A stretch of DNA of 64,000 nt from Thermodesulfobacteriota bacterium (GCA_030583865.1 CP129479.1:508744-572743); one strand, 5' to 3'. Shown: positions 9,319 through 18,712, counted from the first letter of the stretch. Made by a program: numbers and translations. Notes: generated by a model from the sequence alone, not told the origin.

Positions 9319-9474
9319 TGTTTTTCCGTGATGCGCGTCGTGCTTCTAATGGTCGTTCGTTTCCGGGTCTGATTATACCAGACGAAGCGGCCGCTTTGAA
9401 GAGAATTGCACATGCAGGCCCGGCCCTTTCTGCTATAATCAAAAATGTGCCTTATGCCTGGAGGGTGAAAGTAT

Positions 9475-9502
9475 TTGACTTGTCTCAGCGTTCTGGTATA
9501 AT
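9475..9502 (+). promoter_or_regulatory. rpsU promoter
   Basis: TTGACT (9475-9480), 16-base spacer, TATAAT (9497-9502), about 85 bases before the rpsU start. A second TATAAT at 9434-9439 lacks a clear -35 partner. Confidence 0.75.
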
Positions 9503-9585
9503 TTCGTGTCTTTCTACAAACAGGGCCTTTTCATCCAAGCCCGCAAAACCCGAATTAATTTCCATTGTGGAGGGGGTGTTAACTT

Positions 9586-9792
9586 TTGTCAGAGGTCAAG
9601 GTATTTGACGACCAGCTTGAGAAGGCGCTCAAGATCCTCAAGCGCAAGCTCGCTCAGGACGGGACCTTCAAAGAGATAAAGAAGAGAAGGTTCTACGAGA
9701 AGCCGAGCGTCAAGAAGAAGAGAAAGCGCCAGGAAGCGGCAAAGCGCCGCGCCAAGGCGTCGAAAAAGAGCGCCAGAAGGGTCCAGGAGTAA
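9586..9792 (+). CDS. rpsU: 30S ribosomal protein S21
   Basis: A 68-residue very basic protein with the S21 pattern: VKVFDDQLEKALKILKRK, RRRFYEKPS-type segment, then a Lys/Arg-rich tail. S21 binds the 30S platform near the anti-Shine-Dalgarno region. The start is TTG at 9586, with GTGGAGGGGG about 10 bases upstream; no ATG or GTG is available at the family's N-terminus. It has its own promoter and terminator, so it is a single-gene unit. Confidence 0.95.
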   Translation: MSEVKVFDDQLEKALKILKRKLAQDGTFKEIKKRRFYEKPSVKKKRKRQEAAKRRAKASKKSARRVQE

Positions 9793-9821
9793 GCGGCTTT
9801 AGCCCCCTCTCGGAAACTTGG

Positions 9822-9853
9822 AACGGCCCCGGTTTACCGGGGCCGTTTTTTAT
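9822..9853 (+). terminator. rpsU terminator
   Basis: AACGGCCCCGG (9822-9832), loop TTTA, CCGGGGCCGTT (9837-9847), then a T-rich tail. Confidence 0.92.
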
Positions 9854-9856
9854 TGA

Positions 9857-10047
9857 GGCAACCTCTAGCGGGCTGCTGAAAAAGTCGTTCTCCGTCGAAG
9901 GCTATGTCGCTGGCTACGAAGGCGTACACTAAAAGTGCGCCTCATTCCTCGCTCGCCTATTCCAACGGGGCCTCGCATCTGGAGCTTTTTAAGCAGCCTG
10001 AATAAAAACGGAGTTTTTTCAGCAATCTCTAAAAATTAGAGGTTGCC
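9857..10047 (+). repeat. family A element bracketed by family B ends
   Basis: Fills most of the gap between rpsU and acsA. GGCAACCTCTA (9857-9867) and AAAAATTAGAGGTTGCC (10031-10047) are the two termini of a family B repeat. Between them lies a family A element (about 9869-10026) starting GGCTGCTGAAAAAG and ending TTTTTTCAGCA. A copies also occur at 43179 and 51345. The arrangement suggests that A inserted into, or replaced the inside of, a B copy. Confidence 0.8.
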
Positions 10048-10093
10048 TTTATAGCAGTTCTCCGGATTTGGACATGCATGGCGTCCAGGGTGC

Positions 10094-12088
10094 TCATTCC
10101 CCCTCGCGTTCCAGTCCCTTCGAGCTTTCGCGCACAAGCGTCTCGACAACGGTTGGGTCCGCAAGCGTGGAGGTGTCGCCGAGTTCTGTGGAGCCCTGGG
10201 CTATCTGCCTCAAGATCCTCCGCATTATCTTGCCGCTCCTGGTCTTGGGTAGCCCGGTTGCGAATAGTATGCGGTCAGGCTTGGCAATGGGGCTTATCTC
10301 CTGTTTCACGTGGTCTTCGACGTGCCTCGAAAGCTCGGGCGAGGGGCTTACCCCTTCCTTCAGGACCACGAAGGCGTATATGCCCTCCCCTTTCACGGCA
10401 TGGGGAAAGCCGACCACGGCCGCCTCTGCCACGGCCTCGTCGGAGACTATGGCGCTCTCTATCTCGGCTGTCCCCAGCCTGTGGCCGGATACGTTAAGTA
10501 CGTCGTCTATCCTCCCCATGAGCCAGAAATCCCCGTCCTCGTCCACCCTTGCGCCGTCGCCGCTCGTGTAATAGCCCGGAAAGCGGCTGAAGTAGACCTC
10601 TTTTATCCGCTTGTTCTCCGGGTCGCCGTAAGTGCCCCTGAGCATGCCGGGCCAGGGCTTTTCAATTACGAGATAGCCGCCCTCGTTTACACCTGCCGGG
10701 CTGCCGTCCTCGCGGAGCACCCTGGGCGCTATCCCGAAAAAAGGCCTCGTCGCGGAGCCGGGCTTGAGCGTCGTCGCGCCCGGGAGAGGCGAGATGAGTA
10801 TCCCGCCAGTCTCGGTCTGCCACCATGTGTCCACGATAGGGAGACGGCCCTTGCCAACGTGGAGGTGATACCACATCCATGCCTCGGGGTTTATGGGCTC
10901 CCCGACCGAGCCGAGGACGCGGAGGCTTGAAAGGTCGTATTTCCCTACCCATTCCGGCCCGCTCCGCATGAGCGCCCGTATGGCGGTAGGCGCGGTGTAG
11001 AATATATTGACCCTGTGCTTCTCGACTATCTCCCAGAACCTGCCGGGGTCGGGCCAGGTCGGGATGCCCTCGAACATGAGGGAGGTCGCGCCGCAGGCGA
11101 GCGGGCCGTAAAGTATGTAGCTGTGGCCGGTAACCCAGCCTATATCGGCGGTGCAGAAGTAGATGTCTTCTTCCCTGTAGTCGAATATCCATTTGAAGGT
11201 GAGGGCCGAGAATACGAGATAGCCGCCGGTAGTGTGTAGGACCCCCTTGGGCTTGCCCGTAGACCCGCTCGTATAGAGGATGAAGAGCGGGTCCTCGGAG
11301 TCCATGTCCTCGGGCTCGCAAACGCCCGTTATGCCAGGGGCTGCGGCCTCCTCGTGCCACCAGGCGTCCCGCCCGGCCTTCATGGGCACTGGAGCGCCGG
11401 TCCTTTTCGCGACAATTACCCTTCTTACGCCGGGGCATTCGGCAAGGGCCGCGTCGGCGTTCTCCTTCATGGGTATGTTCCTGCCGCCCCTTATGCCCTC
11501 GTCGGAAGTTACAAGGAGCCTGGAGTCGGAATCGAGGATCCTGTCCCTCAGGGACGCGGCGCTGAAGCCTCCGAAGACGACGCTGTGGATCGCGCCTATC
11601 CGGGCCGAGGCGAGCACCGCTATGGCGAGCTCCGGTATCATCGGGAGGTATATGGTTACCCGGTCGCCTTTTTTTACCCCGTTGGCCCGGAGCACGTTCG
11701 CGAAGCGGTTGACCTCATAGGAGAGCTGCTGGTAGGTGAAGGTCCGGTAGGAGCCGTCGTCGCCCTCCCATATGAGGGCGGCCTTGTTCCTCCTCGGGCC
11801 CTTCAGGTGGCGGTCGAGGCAGTTATGGGAGGCGTTGAGCCTGCCGTTCAGGTACCATTTGACGGAAGGTTTTTTAAAGTCCCATTCGGAGACCCTGTCC
11901 CAGGGCCTCGTCCAGTCGAGTATGCCGGCCATCCGGTGCCAGAAGCCGTCAGGGTCCTCGATAGACTCCCTGTAGAGCCTTTCGTACTCCTCCGGCCCCT
12001 TGACATGGGCCGATTCCATTATCTCCGGGGTCGGCGGAAAGAGCCTTTTTTCGTGAAGGAGCACTTCCAGGGACCTGTCGTTCTGCAT
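10094..12088 (-). CDS. acsA: acetyl-CoA synthetase (AMP-forming)
   Basis: A 664-residue adenylate-forming enzyme of full Acs length. It activates acetate to acetyl-AMP and then acetyl-CoA. Visible motifs: [12 protein letters not shown] (phosphate-binding loop, about residue 270), [14 protein letters not shown] (A7-A8 region) and TRSGKIMRR with the catalytic lysine at about residue 621, the usual site of regulatory acetylation. ATG at 12088 is preceded by GGAGGTG. It stands alone, flanked by repeat elements on both sides. Substrate preference could include propionate. Confidence 0.96.
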   Translation of the reverse strand: MQNDRSLEVLLHEKRLFPPTPEIMESAHVKGPEEYERLYRESIEDPDGFWHRMAGILDWTRPWDRVSEWDFKKPSVKWYLNGRLNASHNCLDRHLKGPRRNKAALIWEGDDGSYRTFTYQQLSYEVNRFANVLRANGVKKGDRVTIYLPMIPELAIAVLASARIGAIHSVVFGGFSAASLRDRILDSDSRLLVTSDEGIRGGRNIPMKENADAALAECPGVRRVIVAKRTGAPVPMKAGRDAWWHEEAAAPGITGVCEPEDMDSEDPLFILYTSGSTGKPKGVLHTTGGYLVFSALTFKWIFDYREEDIYFCTADIGWVTGHSYILYGPLACGATSLMFEGIPTWPDPGRFWEIVEKHRVNIFYTAPTAIRALMRSGPEWVGKYDLSSLRVLGSVGEPINPEAWMWYHLHVGKGRLPIVDTWWQTETGGILISPLPGATTLKPGSATRPFFGIAPRVLREDGSPAGVNEGGYLVIEKPWPGMLRGTYGDPENKRIKEVYFSRFPGYYTSGDGARVDEDGDFWLMGRIDDVLNVSGHRLGTAEIESAIVSDEAVAEAAVVGFPHAVKGEGIYAFVVLKEGVSPSPELSRHVEDHVKQEISPIAKPDRILFATGLPKTRSGKIMRRILRQIAQGSTELGDTSTLADPTVVETLVRESSKGLEREGE

Positions 12089-12137
12089 CGCTGCACCTCC
12101 GAAGGGTTAGGCCCGGTCAAGCCTTCAAAGAAGATAA

Positions 12138-12279
12138 GGCTGCCTCTAAAAATGATTATTTTTCCTGATCTCTGTGTCAGGGCGGAAATAAAAATGCTCA
12201 CATATTCCGATATATGCTGCGCTTTTTATTTCCGCCCTTCCTTGACCTCAGAAAAAATTCCTGATTTTTAGAGGCACCC
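12138..12279 (+). repeat. family B quasi-palindrome, copy B1
   Basis: About 142 bp; ends GGCTGCCTCTAAAAAT and ATTTTTAGAGGCACCC. Nested inner stem GGCGGAAATAAAAA / TTTTTATTTCCGCC around a conserved TGCTCACATATT...ATATATGCTGC loop. Belongs to the TTTCCTGA / TCAGAAA arm subtype. With B2 it fills the acsA-hisS gap. Confidence 0.9.
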
Positions 12280-12368
12280 ATAACTTAACTTAACGCCAAC
12301 CGGGTGTCAAGGGCGCGGGGTTTCACGGCCTTGCATAAAAACGGCGCATGTGTTAAGAAATCTTGATA

Positions 12369-12510
12369 GGCAACCTCTATAAATTGATCTTTTCCCCGGA
12401 CTCTGCGTCAGGGCGTGAATAAAAATGCTCACATATTGTCATATATGCTCCGCTTTTTATTCCCGCCCTTCCTTGATTGCGGGAAAAATCTCTAATTTTT
12501 AGAAGTTGCC
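12369..12510 (+). repeat. family B quasi-palindrome, copy B2
   Basis: 142 bp; ends GGCAACCTCTATAAATTG and AATTTTTAGAAGTTGCC. It has the TTTTCCCCGG / GCGGGAAAAA arm subtype and the same central TGCTCACATATT...ATATATGCTCCGC. It ends 58 bases before hisS. Confidence 0.9.
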
Positions 12511-12568
12511 GATATTCTTAACGCAATCCGGTCCCGTTTAAGCCCAGGGGACATGAAAGGCTTTTTTG

Positions 12569-13819
12569 ATGAGCATAGCCTCTGTCAGGGGTTTTAACGA
12601 CATACTGCCGCCCGAGTCCGGGCTCTGGAGGCACATAGAGGAGACCGCCTGGTCGGTCTTCCGGACCTACGGCTTCTCTGAGATAAAGCTCCCGATCGTC
12701 GAAAAGACCGAGCTCTTCCTCCGCTCCATAGGCGAGACGACCGACATAGTCGAGAAGGAGATGTACACTTTCACCGACCGCCACGGCGACTCCATCACCC
12801 TGAGGCCGGAGGGCACGGCCCCGGCGGTCAGGGCCTATATCGAGAGGAAGCTCTACACCGCCCCTGTTACGAGGCTTTACTATACCGGCCCAATGTTCCG
12901 CTACGAGCGGCCGCAAAAGGGCAGGTACCGCCAGTTCTACCAGCTCGGGGCAGAGGTTTTCGGCGATGAGAGCCCGAGGGCGGACGCCGAGACCATTTCC
13001 ATGCTCATGAGGTACTTCGGGAAGCTCGGGGTCGAGGGGGCCGCGCTCCAGATAAATTCCCTTGGGGACCGGAACTGCAGGCCCGCCTACAAGGAAAAGC
13101 TGTATAATTACCTGAAGGAGAGGACAGGGGACCTTTGCGAGAACTGCCTTAAGAGGATAGACGCGAACCCGCTACGGGCGCTCGACTGCAAGGTCCCGGG
13201 CTGCATAGAGGCCACGAAAAACGCCCCTTCGATACTCGAGTCGCTATGCGAGCCATGCGGAGGGCACTTCAGCGAGGTCAGGCGTTTCCTGTCGCTCTAC
13301 GGCGTAACGCCCGTATTGAACCCGAGGATGGTAAGGGGGCTCGACTACTACACCCGGACGACCTTCGAAATAACAGCCGATACGGGACTCGGCTCCCAGA
13401 ACGCGGTCGCGGCGGGCGGCAGGTACGATAATCTCGTATCCGAGCTCGGCGGCCCGGATACGCCCTGCTTCGGGTTTGCGGCCGGGATAGAGAGGCTCGC
13501 GCTCATAATGAAGGGCGGCGCGCCGGGAAAGCCCCTTACGGTATTCATCGCCCTGGGCGACGAGGCGGTCCGGAAGGGCATAGAGCTTATTTCCGCCTGG
13601 AGGGATGCCGGCATAAGGGTCGTCGAGGACTTCTCCGCAGGGGCGCTCAAGAACAGGATGAAGAAGGCCAACAGGCTCTCTGCCGACTTCGTGGTCATAC
13701 TCGGAGAGAACGAATTAAAGACCGGGACCGTCACGATTAAGGACATGAAAAAAGCCGAGCAGGCCGATGTCGAGTGGCACAGGGCGGCCCTTGTAATCTC
13801 CGGAGGGAATAGGGAATGA
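12569..13819 (+). CDS. hisS: histidyl-tRNA synthetase
   Basis: A 416-residue class II synthetase. It has RGFNDILPPE at the N-terminus, motif 2 (FRYERPQKGRYRQFYQLGAE), the histidine-specific RGLDYYTRT and AAGGRYDNL segments, and a C-terminal anticodon-binding domain (about 325-416). It charges tRNA-His. The ATG at 12569 directly follows a TTG and AAAGG lies about 9 bases upstream. The stop overlaps the ATG of the next small gene (ATGA). The enzyme looks complete. Confidence 0.97.
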   Translation: MSIASVRGFNDILPPESGLWRHIEETAWSVFRTYGFSEIKLPIVEKTELFLRSIGETTDIVEKEMYTFTDRHGDSITLRPEGTAPAVRAYIERKLYTAPVTRLYYTGPMFRYERPQKGRYRQFYQLGAEVFGDESPRADAETISMLMRYFGKLGVEGAALQINSLGDRNCRPAYKEKLYNYLKERTGDLCENCLKRIDANPLRALDCKVPGCIEATKNAPSILESLCEPCGGHFSEVRRFLSLYGVTPVLNPRMVRGLDYYTRTTFEITADTGLGSQNAVAAGGRYDNLVSELGGPDTPCFGFAAGIERLALIMKGGAPGKPLTVFIALGDEAVRKGIELISAWRDAGIRVVEDFSAGALKNRMKKANRLSADFVVILGENELKTGTVTIKDMKKAEQADVEWHRAALVISGGNRE

Positions 13820-14070
13820 CGGACCTGCCGTTCAGCGAAAGCCTCCTCGTCGTCTTCAGCGCCGCGGCCATATTCATCGCCGTCTCCATAGGCGTACTCC
13901 TTATACTCTGGATAGCCCTGCCGTTCGCGGTATTCGGCATTAAGGGCCTCATAAGGGACCTGATAGGTGAGCAGGAGAAGACGAACCGGCTCCTTGGCGA
14001 GCTTCTGGCGGCCTTAAGGGATAAAGAAAAACCGGGGCCTGCCGAAAAGAGCGAAGGGCCGGGTTTTTAG
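13816..14070 (+). CDS. small single-span membrane protein
   Basis: 84 residues: one or two closely spaced hydrophobic segments (about 9-47), then a short amphipathic helix (DLIGEQEKTNRLLGELLAAL) and a charged, Gly/Pro-containing tail. It overlaps hisS by 4 bases and is therefore translationally coupled to it. No family was recognised. The composition and reading-frame openness match the neighbours, so it is probably a real gene of unknown function. Confidence 0.65.
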   Translation: MTDLPFSESLLVVFSAAAIFIAVSIGVLLILWIALPFAVFGIKGLIRDLIGEQEKTNRLLGELLAALRDKEKPGPAEKSEGPGF

Positions 14071-14088
14071 GCCAGGCTAAAAGATCTT

Positions 14089-14175
14089 GGTCCCCTCTTT
14101 TCTAAAGAGGGGGTAGGGGAGATTATGAAGTCTTTTATAATCCCCCTTTGTCCCTCTTTAAAAAAGGGGGAAATT
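14089..14175 (+). repeat. family C palindromic repeat, copy C1
   Basis: TCCCCTCTTTTCTAAAGAGG-type hairpin, then GGGGAGATTATGAAG...TTTATAATCCCCC, then CCCTCTTTAAAAAAGGGGG. A near-identical copy in the same orientation lies at 33830, just upstream of rlmD; this one lies just upstream of the secretion ATPase. Confidence 0.85.
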
Positions 14176-14251
14176 CAGTCGGGCTCTCAGCCGACCAAAC
14201 AAAATGACCTGCTTCCAAGCCGCAGTGGGTTGGTTTTAAAATGGACTGTAA

Positions 14252-16045
14252 ATGAGCGATAAAAAGACGCTTACGCTGGATTTCGTAACCGGGCTCCTTG
14301 TAAAAAGGAAGCTCCTGAGCCCTGCGGAGGAGAGGGAGGTCGCGATAAAGGGCGAGGCCCAGAGGGCGCGCCTCAGGAAATCCCACGATTCCTTCTATTC
14401 CTCAAAGCGCCTGCAGACCATATCCGAGACGGTCTCCCCCGCCGAGGTAATAGCCTCTTTTGAGATCCGGATACCCGGCACCGAGAAATACCTGACCGAG
14501 GACGCCATAACCGAGGCCATAGCCGCCGAGGTGGGCTTGCCGTATCTCAAGATCGACCCCCTCAAGCTCAACCTCGACATCGTCACGTCCCACATCCCGA
14601 GGCCCTTTGCCCAGCGCTATCTTGTGGTGCCGGTAGAGGAAAAAGCGGGTGTCGTCACCCTCGCCGTCGCGGACCCCTTCAACCTCGAGGCGGTCGAGAG
14701 CCTCAAGGCCACGAGGAAGATGAAAGTAGAGCTCGTCCTGAGCTCCAAGAGCGACATCCTGAAGATAGTAAGGGAGTTCTACGGCTTCAGGTACTCGGTC
14801 GGGGCCGCCGAGAAGGAGTCCTCGGCGATAGGCGACCTGGGTAACCTCGAACAGTACGTGAGGCTCAAGGGCTCGGTCGAGCTAGAGGCTACCGACCAGC
14901 ACATAGTTAACGCGGTCGAGTACCTTCTCCACTACGCCTACGAGCAGAAGGCGAGCGACATACACATCGAGCCCAAGAGGGACAGGTCGGTCGTGAGGCT
15001 CAGGATCGACGGCGTCCTTCATTACATCCACACGGTGCCCAAGGCCGTCCACCCTTCAATCATATCTCGGATAAAGATGCTATCGAGGATGGACATAGCC
15101 GAGAAGAGGAGGCCGCAGGACGGGAGGATCAAGACCGAGTTCAAGGACAGGGAGATAGAGCTACGCGTATCAACCCTCCCCACGGCATTCGGCGAGAAGG
15201 TGGTCATAAGGATATTCGACCCGGAGCTCCTTTTCCAGGACATATCGTCGCTGGGCTTCACGCCGAGGGAGCTCGAGACCTTCAGCTCCTTTCTCAAGAA
15301 GACGAACGGCATAGTGCTCGTGACCGGCCCGACGGGCAGCGGAAAGACCACGACCCTCTATTCGGCCTTGAAGTCGCTCTCCTCCCCGGAGGTGAATATC
15401 GTCACCATAGAGGACCCCATAGAGATGATAGTCGAGGAGTTCAACCAGGTGGGCGTGCAGCAGCAGATCGGGGTGGACTTCGCCGGGAGCATCCGCACCA
15501 TCCTCCGGCAGGACCCGGACATCATCATGGTCGGAGAGATACGGGACAGGGAAACGGCCGATAACGCGGTCCAGGCCGCTCTCACAGGGCACCTGGTCTT
15601 TTCCACGCTCCACACGAACGACGCGCCCTCGACGGTTACGAGGCTTGCGGACCTCGGGGTGCCCAACTTCCTCATAAACTCGACGGTAGCCGGGATAATC
15701 GCCCAGAGGCTCGTAAGGAAGATATGCGTGCACTGCCGGAAGGAACGGGCGCTCGAACCCGAAGAGGTCCAGAACCTGAGGCTCAGGAACGACCGCGAAT
15801 ACAGGGTCTGGTACGGCGAGGGCTGCCCCGAGTGCAGGGGCACCGGCTACAAGGGCAGGACCGGTATATTCGAGGTGCTCGAGTTCACCGAGAGGGTGAA
15901 ATCAGTGGTCGCCAGGACGAGCGACACCAACGCGGTCTTCAAGGCCGCTAGGGAGGACGGCATGTCCACCCTCCGCGAGTCGGCAGTGAGGAAGATGCTG
16001 CAGGGCGGGACCACCTACGAGGAAATCGTGTCGGTCACCTCATGA
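14252..16045 (+). CDS. type II secretion / type IV pilus assembly ATPase (GspE/PilB-like)
   Basis: A 597-residue hexameric motor ATPase. Order of parts: N-terminal GspE/MshE-type domain (about 1-175, with the DPFNLEAVE segment typical of MshEN), N2 domain, RecA-like domain with Walker A GPTGSGKTTT (about 358-367), Asp box, Walker B IIMVGEIRD, His box, and a tetracysteine zinc motif CVHC...CPEC (about 492-530). It powers assembly of a pseudopilus or pilus from the cytoplasmic side of the inner membrane. No other secretion genes adjoin. The ribosome site is weak. It cannot be assigned to GspE or PilB from sequence alone. Confidence 0.93.
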   Translation: MSDKKTLTLDFVTGLLVKRKLLSPAEEREVAIKGEAQRARLRKSHDSFYSSKRLQTISETVSPAEVIASFEIRIPGTEKYLTEDAITEAIAAEVGLPYLKIDPLKLNLDIVTSHIPRPFAQRYLVVPVEEKAGVVTLAVADPFNLEAVESLKATRKMKVELVLSSKSDILKIVREFYGFRYSVGAAEKESSAIGDLGNLEQYVRLKGSVELEATDQHIVNAVEYLLHYAYEQKASDIHIEPKRDRSVVRLRIDGVLHYIHTVPKAVHPSIISRIKMLSRMDIAEKRRPQDGRIKTEFKDREIELRVSTLPTAFGEKVVIRIFDPELLFQDISSLGFTPRELETFSSFLKKTNGIVLVTGPTGSGKTTTLYSALKSLSSPEVNIVTIEDPIEMIVEEFNQVGVQQQIGVDFAGSIRTILRQDPDIIMVGEIRDRETADNAVQAALTGHLVFSTLHTNDAPSTVTRLADLGVPNFLINSTVAGIIAQRLVRKICVHCRKERALEPEEVQNLRLRNDREYRVWYGEGCPECRGTGYKGRTGIFEVLEFTERVKSVVARTSDTNAVFKAAREDGMSTLRESAVRKMLQGGTTYEEIVSVTS

Positions 16046-16632
16046 AAATCGCGAGCGCAGAGTATATAGCGAGCGCGGTGAATATCGAGCAGTGCCCGAA
16101 GACCGGCCTCCCGGAGATAGTCCTCATAGGCAGGAGCAACGTAGGCAAGTCCTCGCTCATAAACTCGTTCACGGGGAAAAAGGGCCTCGCAAAGACAAGC
16201 TCCCAGCCCGGGAAGACCCGCACCATGAACTTCTACCTCATAAACGGGCGCTTCTACATCGTCGACCTCCCGGGTTTCGGGTACGCGAAGGTCTCCCGCG
16301 AGGAGAGAAAGAGCTGGGAGGGCATGACCGAGGAATATTTCAGGAGGCGCGAAAGCATCATGGGCGCGCTCCTCATACTCGACCCGAGGCGGGACATGGG
16401 CGAGGAGGAGGCGAACGTGCTCGAATGGCTGACTGAGCGCGGCATAGGCTGCAAGGTGGTCTTTACCAAGACCGACAAGCTCTCCGCAAACCAGCTTTCA
16501 TCGAGGGCGGCCAGGCTGAAAAGAGAGTCGTCGATTGCCGGTCCGGTGCTCTTCTCTGCCGTGACCGGCGCTGGCAGGGACCTCCTGGGGAGGAATATAA
16601 AGGAGATGCTTGAGGGTGATTCGGGTCACTGA
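16042..16632 (+). CDS. engB: ribosome-biogenesis GTPase EngB/YsxC
   Basis: A 196-residue single-domain GTPase of normal EngB length. G1 is GRSNVGKSS (about 30-38), G3 DLPGFG, G4 TKTDK and G5 SAVTG. It acts in late assembly of the 50S subunit. The ATG overlaps the stop of the secretion ATPase gene by 4 bases, so translation is coupled. Confidence 0.96.
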   Translation: MKIASAEYIASAVNIEQCPKTGLPEIVLIGRSNVGKSSLINSFTGKKGLAKTSSQPGKTRTMNFYLINGRFYIVDLPGFGYAKVSREERKSWEGMTEEYFRRRESIMGALLILDPRRDMGEEEANVLEWLTERGIGCKVVFTKTDKLSANQLSSRAARLKRESSIAGPVLFSAVTGAGRDLLGRNIKEMLEGDSGH

Positions 16633-16797
16633 CGCAAAGGCCCCTGAAGCGTAAGAATAGTCGCGCGAAACAGGCCTCTTGCCATCAGGCCCGGCCCCGC
16701 CAGAAGAAGCGTTCTTATGCCGCTTGAAACATGGGCTTTTGGCGTGGCGCGATGTTTTTTGCTTGACAACCCGGGCCAAGGGGATTACTTTTCCGGC

Positions 16798-17520
16798 ATG
16801 AGGCTGAGTACGCTTATATTTGCAGTCGCGGTCTTTCCGCTCGCCGGGTGCGCCGGGGTCGGAGGCCAGCAGAAGTCCATGGACGAGCTTTCGAGGCAGG
16901 TCGCCGAGCTCAGGATTTCCATGTCAGAGGCAAACTCGAGGATAGACGACCTCGGCAACAAGATTGTGCTCCTGCAGGAGAAGATAGAGGAGACCAGGGC
17001 CGAGGTCGAGAACATGGGCACGGTCCCGGTCGCGCCTCCGGAGGGCCTCAAGGTGGTGCCGCTTTCGGAAGAAGGCGGAAAACGCGTCCCTGCCGTCAAG
17101 GAAAAGGGGCACGGCTGGGACAAGGGAGACGTTCTCCGCGACGCCTCGGCCTTGTACAACGAGGGGCAGGACCTCTTCATGGCCGGGAGATACGAGGAAG
17201 CGAGGAAGATCTTTTCGTCTTTCCTCGGCTCATATCCCAGGCATACCCTCTCTGACAACGCCCTCTACTGGATAGGCGAGACCTATTACTCGGCAAGGGA
17301 ATTTGAAAAAGCCCTTGAGAAATTCTCGGAAGTGGTCGATAAGTACCCGGAAGAGAACAAGGCGCCCGATGCGCTCCTCAAGGCCGGTTTCTCGTACCAG
17401 GAGATGAAACGCGACAACGAGGCAAGGGCCGCCCTTGAAAGGCTAGTGAAAAGATATCCGGGCTCCCATGCTGCCTCGATTGCAGCGAAGGCCCTCGGAG
17501 GCCTGAAAGGCGAAAGGTAG
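16798..17520 (+). CDS. CpoB/YbgF-like TPR lipoprotein
   Basis: 240 residues: lipoprotein signal with lipobox LAGC (Cys18), a coiled-coil trimerisation helix (about 27-80), a Pro/Gly-rich linker, and three TPR-type repeats beginning at about residue 115 (ALYNEGQDLFMAGRYEEA, then DNALYWIGETYYS). This is the CpoB architecture, which coordinates peptidoglycan synthesis with Tol-Pal function, except that it carries a lipid anchor. No tol or pal genes adjoin. The ATG at 16798 is chosen because an upstream in-frame ATG at 16717 would bury the signal peptide. TTGACA at 16763 with TTACTT at 16785 is a possible promoter very close to the start. Confidence 0.85.
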   Translation: MRLSTLIFAVAVFPLAGCAGVGGQQKSMDELSRQVAELRISMSEANSRIDDLGNKIVLLQEKIEETRAEVENMGTVPVAPPEGLKVVPLSEEGGKRVPAVKEKGHGWDKGDVLRDASALYNEGQDLFMAGRYEEARKIFSSFLGSYPRHTLSDNALYWIGETYYSAREFEKALEKFSEVVDKYPEENKAPDALLKAGFSYQEMKRDNEARAALERLVKRYPGSHAASIAAKALGGLKGER

Positions 17521-17527
17521 GTACGAA

Positions 17528-18679
17528 ATGTACTCCAAAAGGTTCGCGATCAAGCTCGGCTGTTCGGCCCTCGTCCTTTCCATCCCGCTTCTGTATGGCG
17601 GCGGGCTCATCGCCGGAGAGGCCGGAAAAACGGCCGGCGCTGAAGCCGGAGAGTCGGCGTATCACAAGATCGTCCCGAGGGACACGCTCTGGGACATCTC
17701 GGGGAAGTACCTTGAAGACCCGTTCAAATGGCCGGGCCTCTGGAAGATAAACCCCTACATCAAGAACCCGCATCTCATATACCCGGGCAACATCGTGAGG
17801 ATTACCCCCGAAGGCATTGAAGTGCTCAGCCCCGACCAGAGGGCAGAAGGCCTCTACAGGGTCGAACTGAGCGAGGACGGTGAGCAGGTAGTGGTGCTCG
17901 AGCCGGAAGAGGCCGACGCCCAGTCGGAAGCCCTGTCGGAAGCCCCGGCGGAAAAGGTGGATACGGCGGAGAAGGCCGCTGACCAGGGGCCCAGGGTAAA
18001 GGACAAGGCAATGGCCCGGGGCGGTTTTATCTCCGAAGCCGAGCTCAAGGGGAGCGGCGCCATCGTGAAGCAGGAGGAAGGCAAGCTCTTCATGAGCGAG
18101 GGCGACAAGGTGTACGTCTCGTTCGGGGACGCCAGCGACGTAAAGGCCGGCGACCGCTTCACGGTATTCATGGAAGGTAAGAAGATAAGGCACCCCGATA
18201 CCAGGAAAAAAATGGGGAGCGAGGTAGAGGTCATAGGGAGCCTCAGGATAACCAGGGCCGAGGCCCCGGCCGAGGGAGTGGTAGAGAGGTCGTTCAGGGA
18301 AATCCCCCTGAAGGCCAGGCTCAAGCCGTACACCCGGCCCGTGGTCGAGGTGGCGCTCACGGAGACCGACGCCGAAGTGAACGGCCATATAGTGACCGCC
18401 CTCGAAGCGAGGGAGAACCTCTCCGAGGGAGACATAGCCTATATAGACAAGGGCTCGGCCGACGGCATAAAGGCCGGGAACATAATGCGCATCTTCAGGC
18501 CGGTCCCGGAGGAGCTGGACCCAATGGCCCGTAAGAAGAAAAAGGTAAGCATTCCGCCTCTGGAGCTCGGCACACTCGTCATCCTGGAAGCGGGCCAGGC
18601 CACTTCCACCGGTGTCGTCCTGAAGAGCCAGAGACCCATAGTATGGGGAGACAAGGTCTCCACCGTCAGTACCCAGTAA
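17528..18679 (+). CDS. LysM-domain envelope protein
   Basis: 383 residues: an N-terminal signal or anchor (about 8-30), then one LysM domain (about 45-95: YHKIVPRDTLWDIS...IYPGNIVRI) that binds glycan chains of peptidoglycan. A Glu/Ala-rich linker and a C-terminal half with repeated beta-type segments such as GDKVYVSF, KAGDRFTVF and EGDIAYID follow. It starts 8 bases after the CpoB-like gene, so the two are probably an operon acting in the cell envelope. The exact role is unknown; proteins with this layout have been found near DNA-processing gene dprA in related genomes, as here. Confidence 0.85.
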   Translation: MYSKRFAIKLGCSALVLSIPLLYGGGLIAGEAGKTAGAEAGESAYHKIVPRDTLWDISGKYLEDPFKWPGLWKINPYIKNPHLIYPGNIVRITPEGIEVLSPDQRAEGLYRVELSEDGEQVVVLEPEEADAQSEALSEAPAEKVDTAEKAADQGPRVKDKAMARGGFISEAELKGSGAIVKQEEGKLFMSEGDKVYVSFGDASDVKAGDRFTVFMEGKKIRHPDTRKKMGSEVEVIGSLRITRAEAPAEGVVERSFREIPLKARLKPYTRPVVEVALTETDAEVNGHIVTALEARENLSEGDIAYIDKGSADGIKAGNIMRIFRPVPEELDPMARKKKKVSIPPLELGTLVILEAGQATSTGVVLKSQRPIVWGDKVSTVSTQ

Positions 18680-18692
18680 GTTTTTCAAGCGG

Positions 18693-18712
18693 GGCGGCAT
18701 CCGCCGCCCCGG
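18693..18712 (+). terminator. GC-rich hairpin after the LysM gene
   Basis: GGGGCGGC-ATCC-GCCGCCCC hairpin without a T-run; a weak or Rho-assisted terminator at best. Confidence 0.4.
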
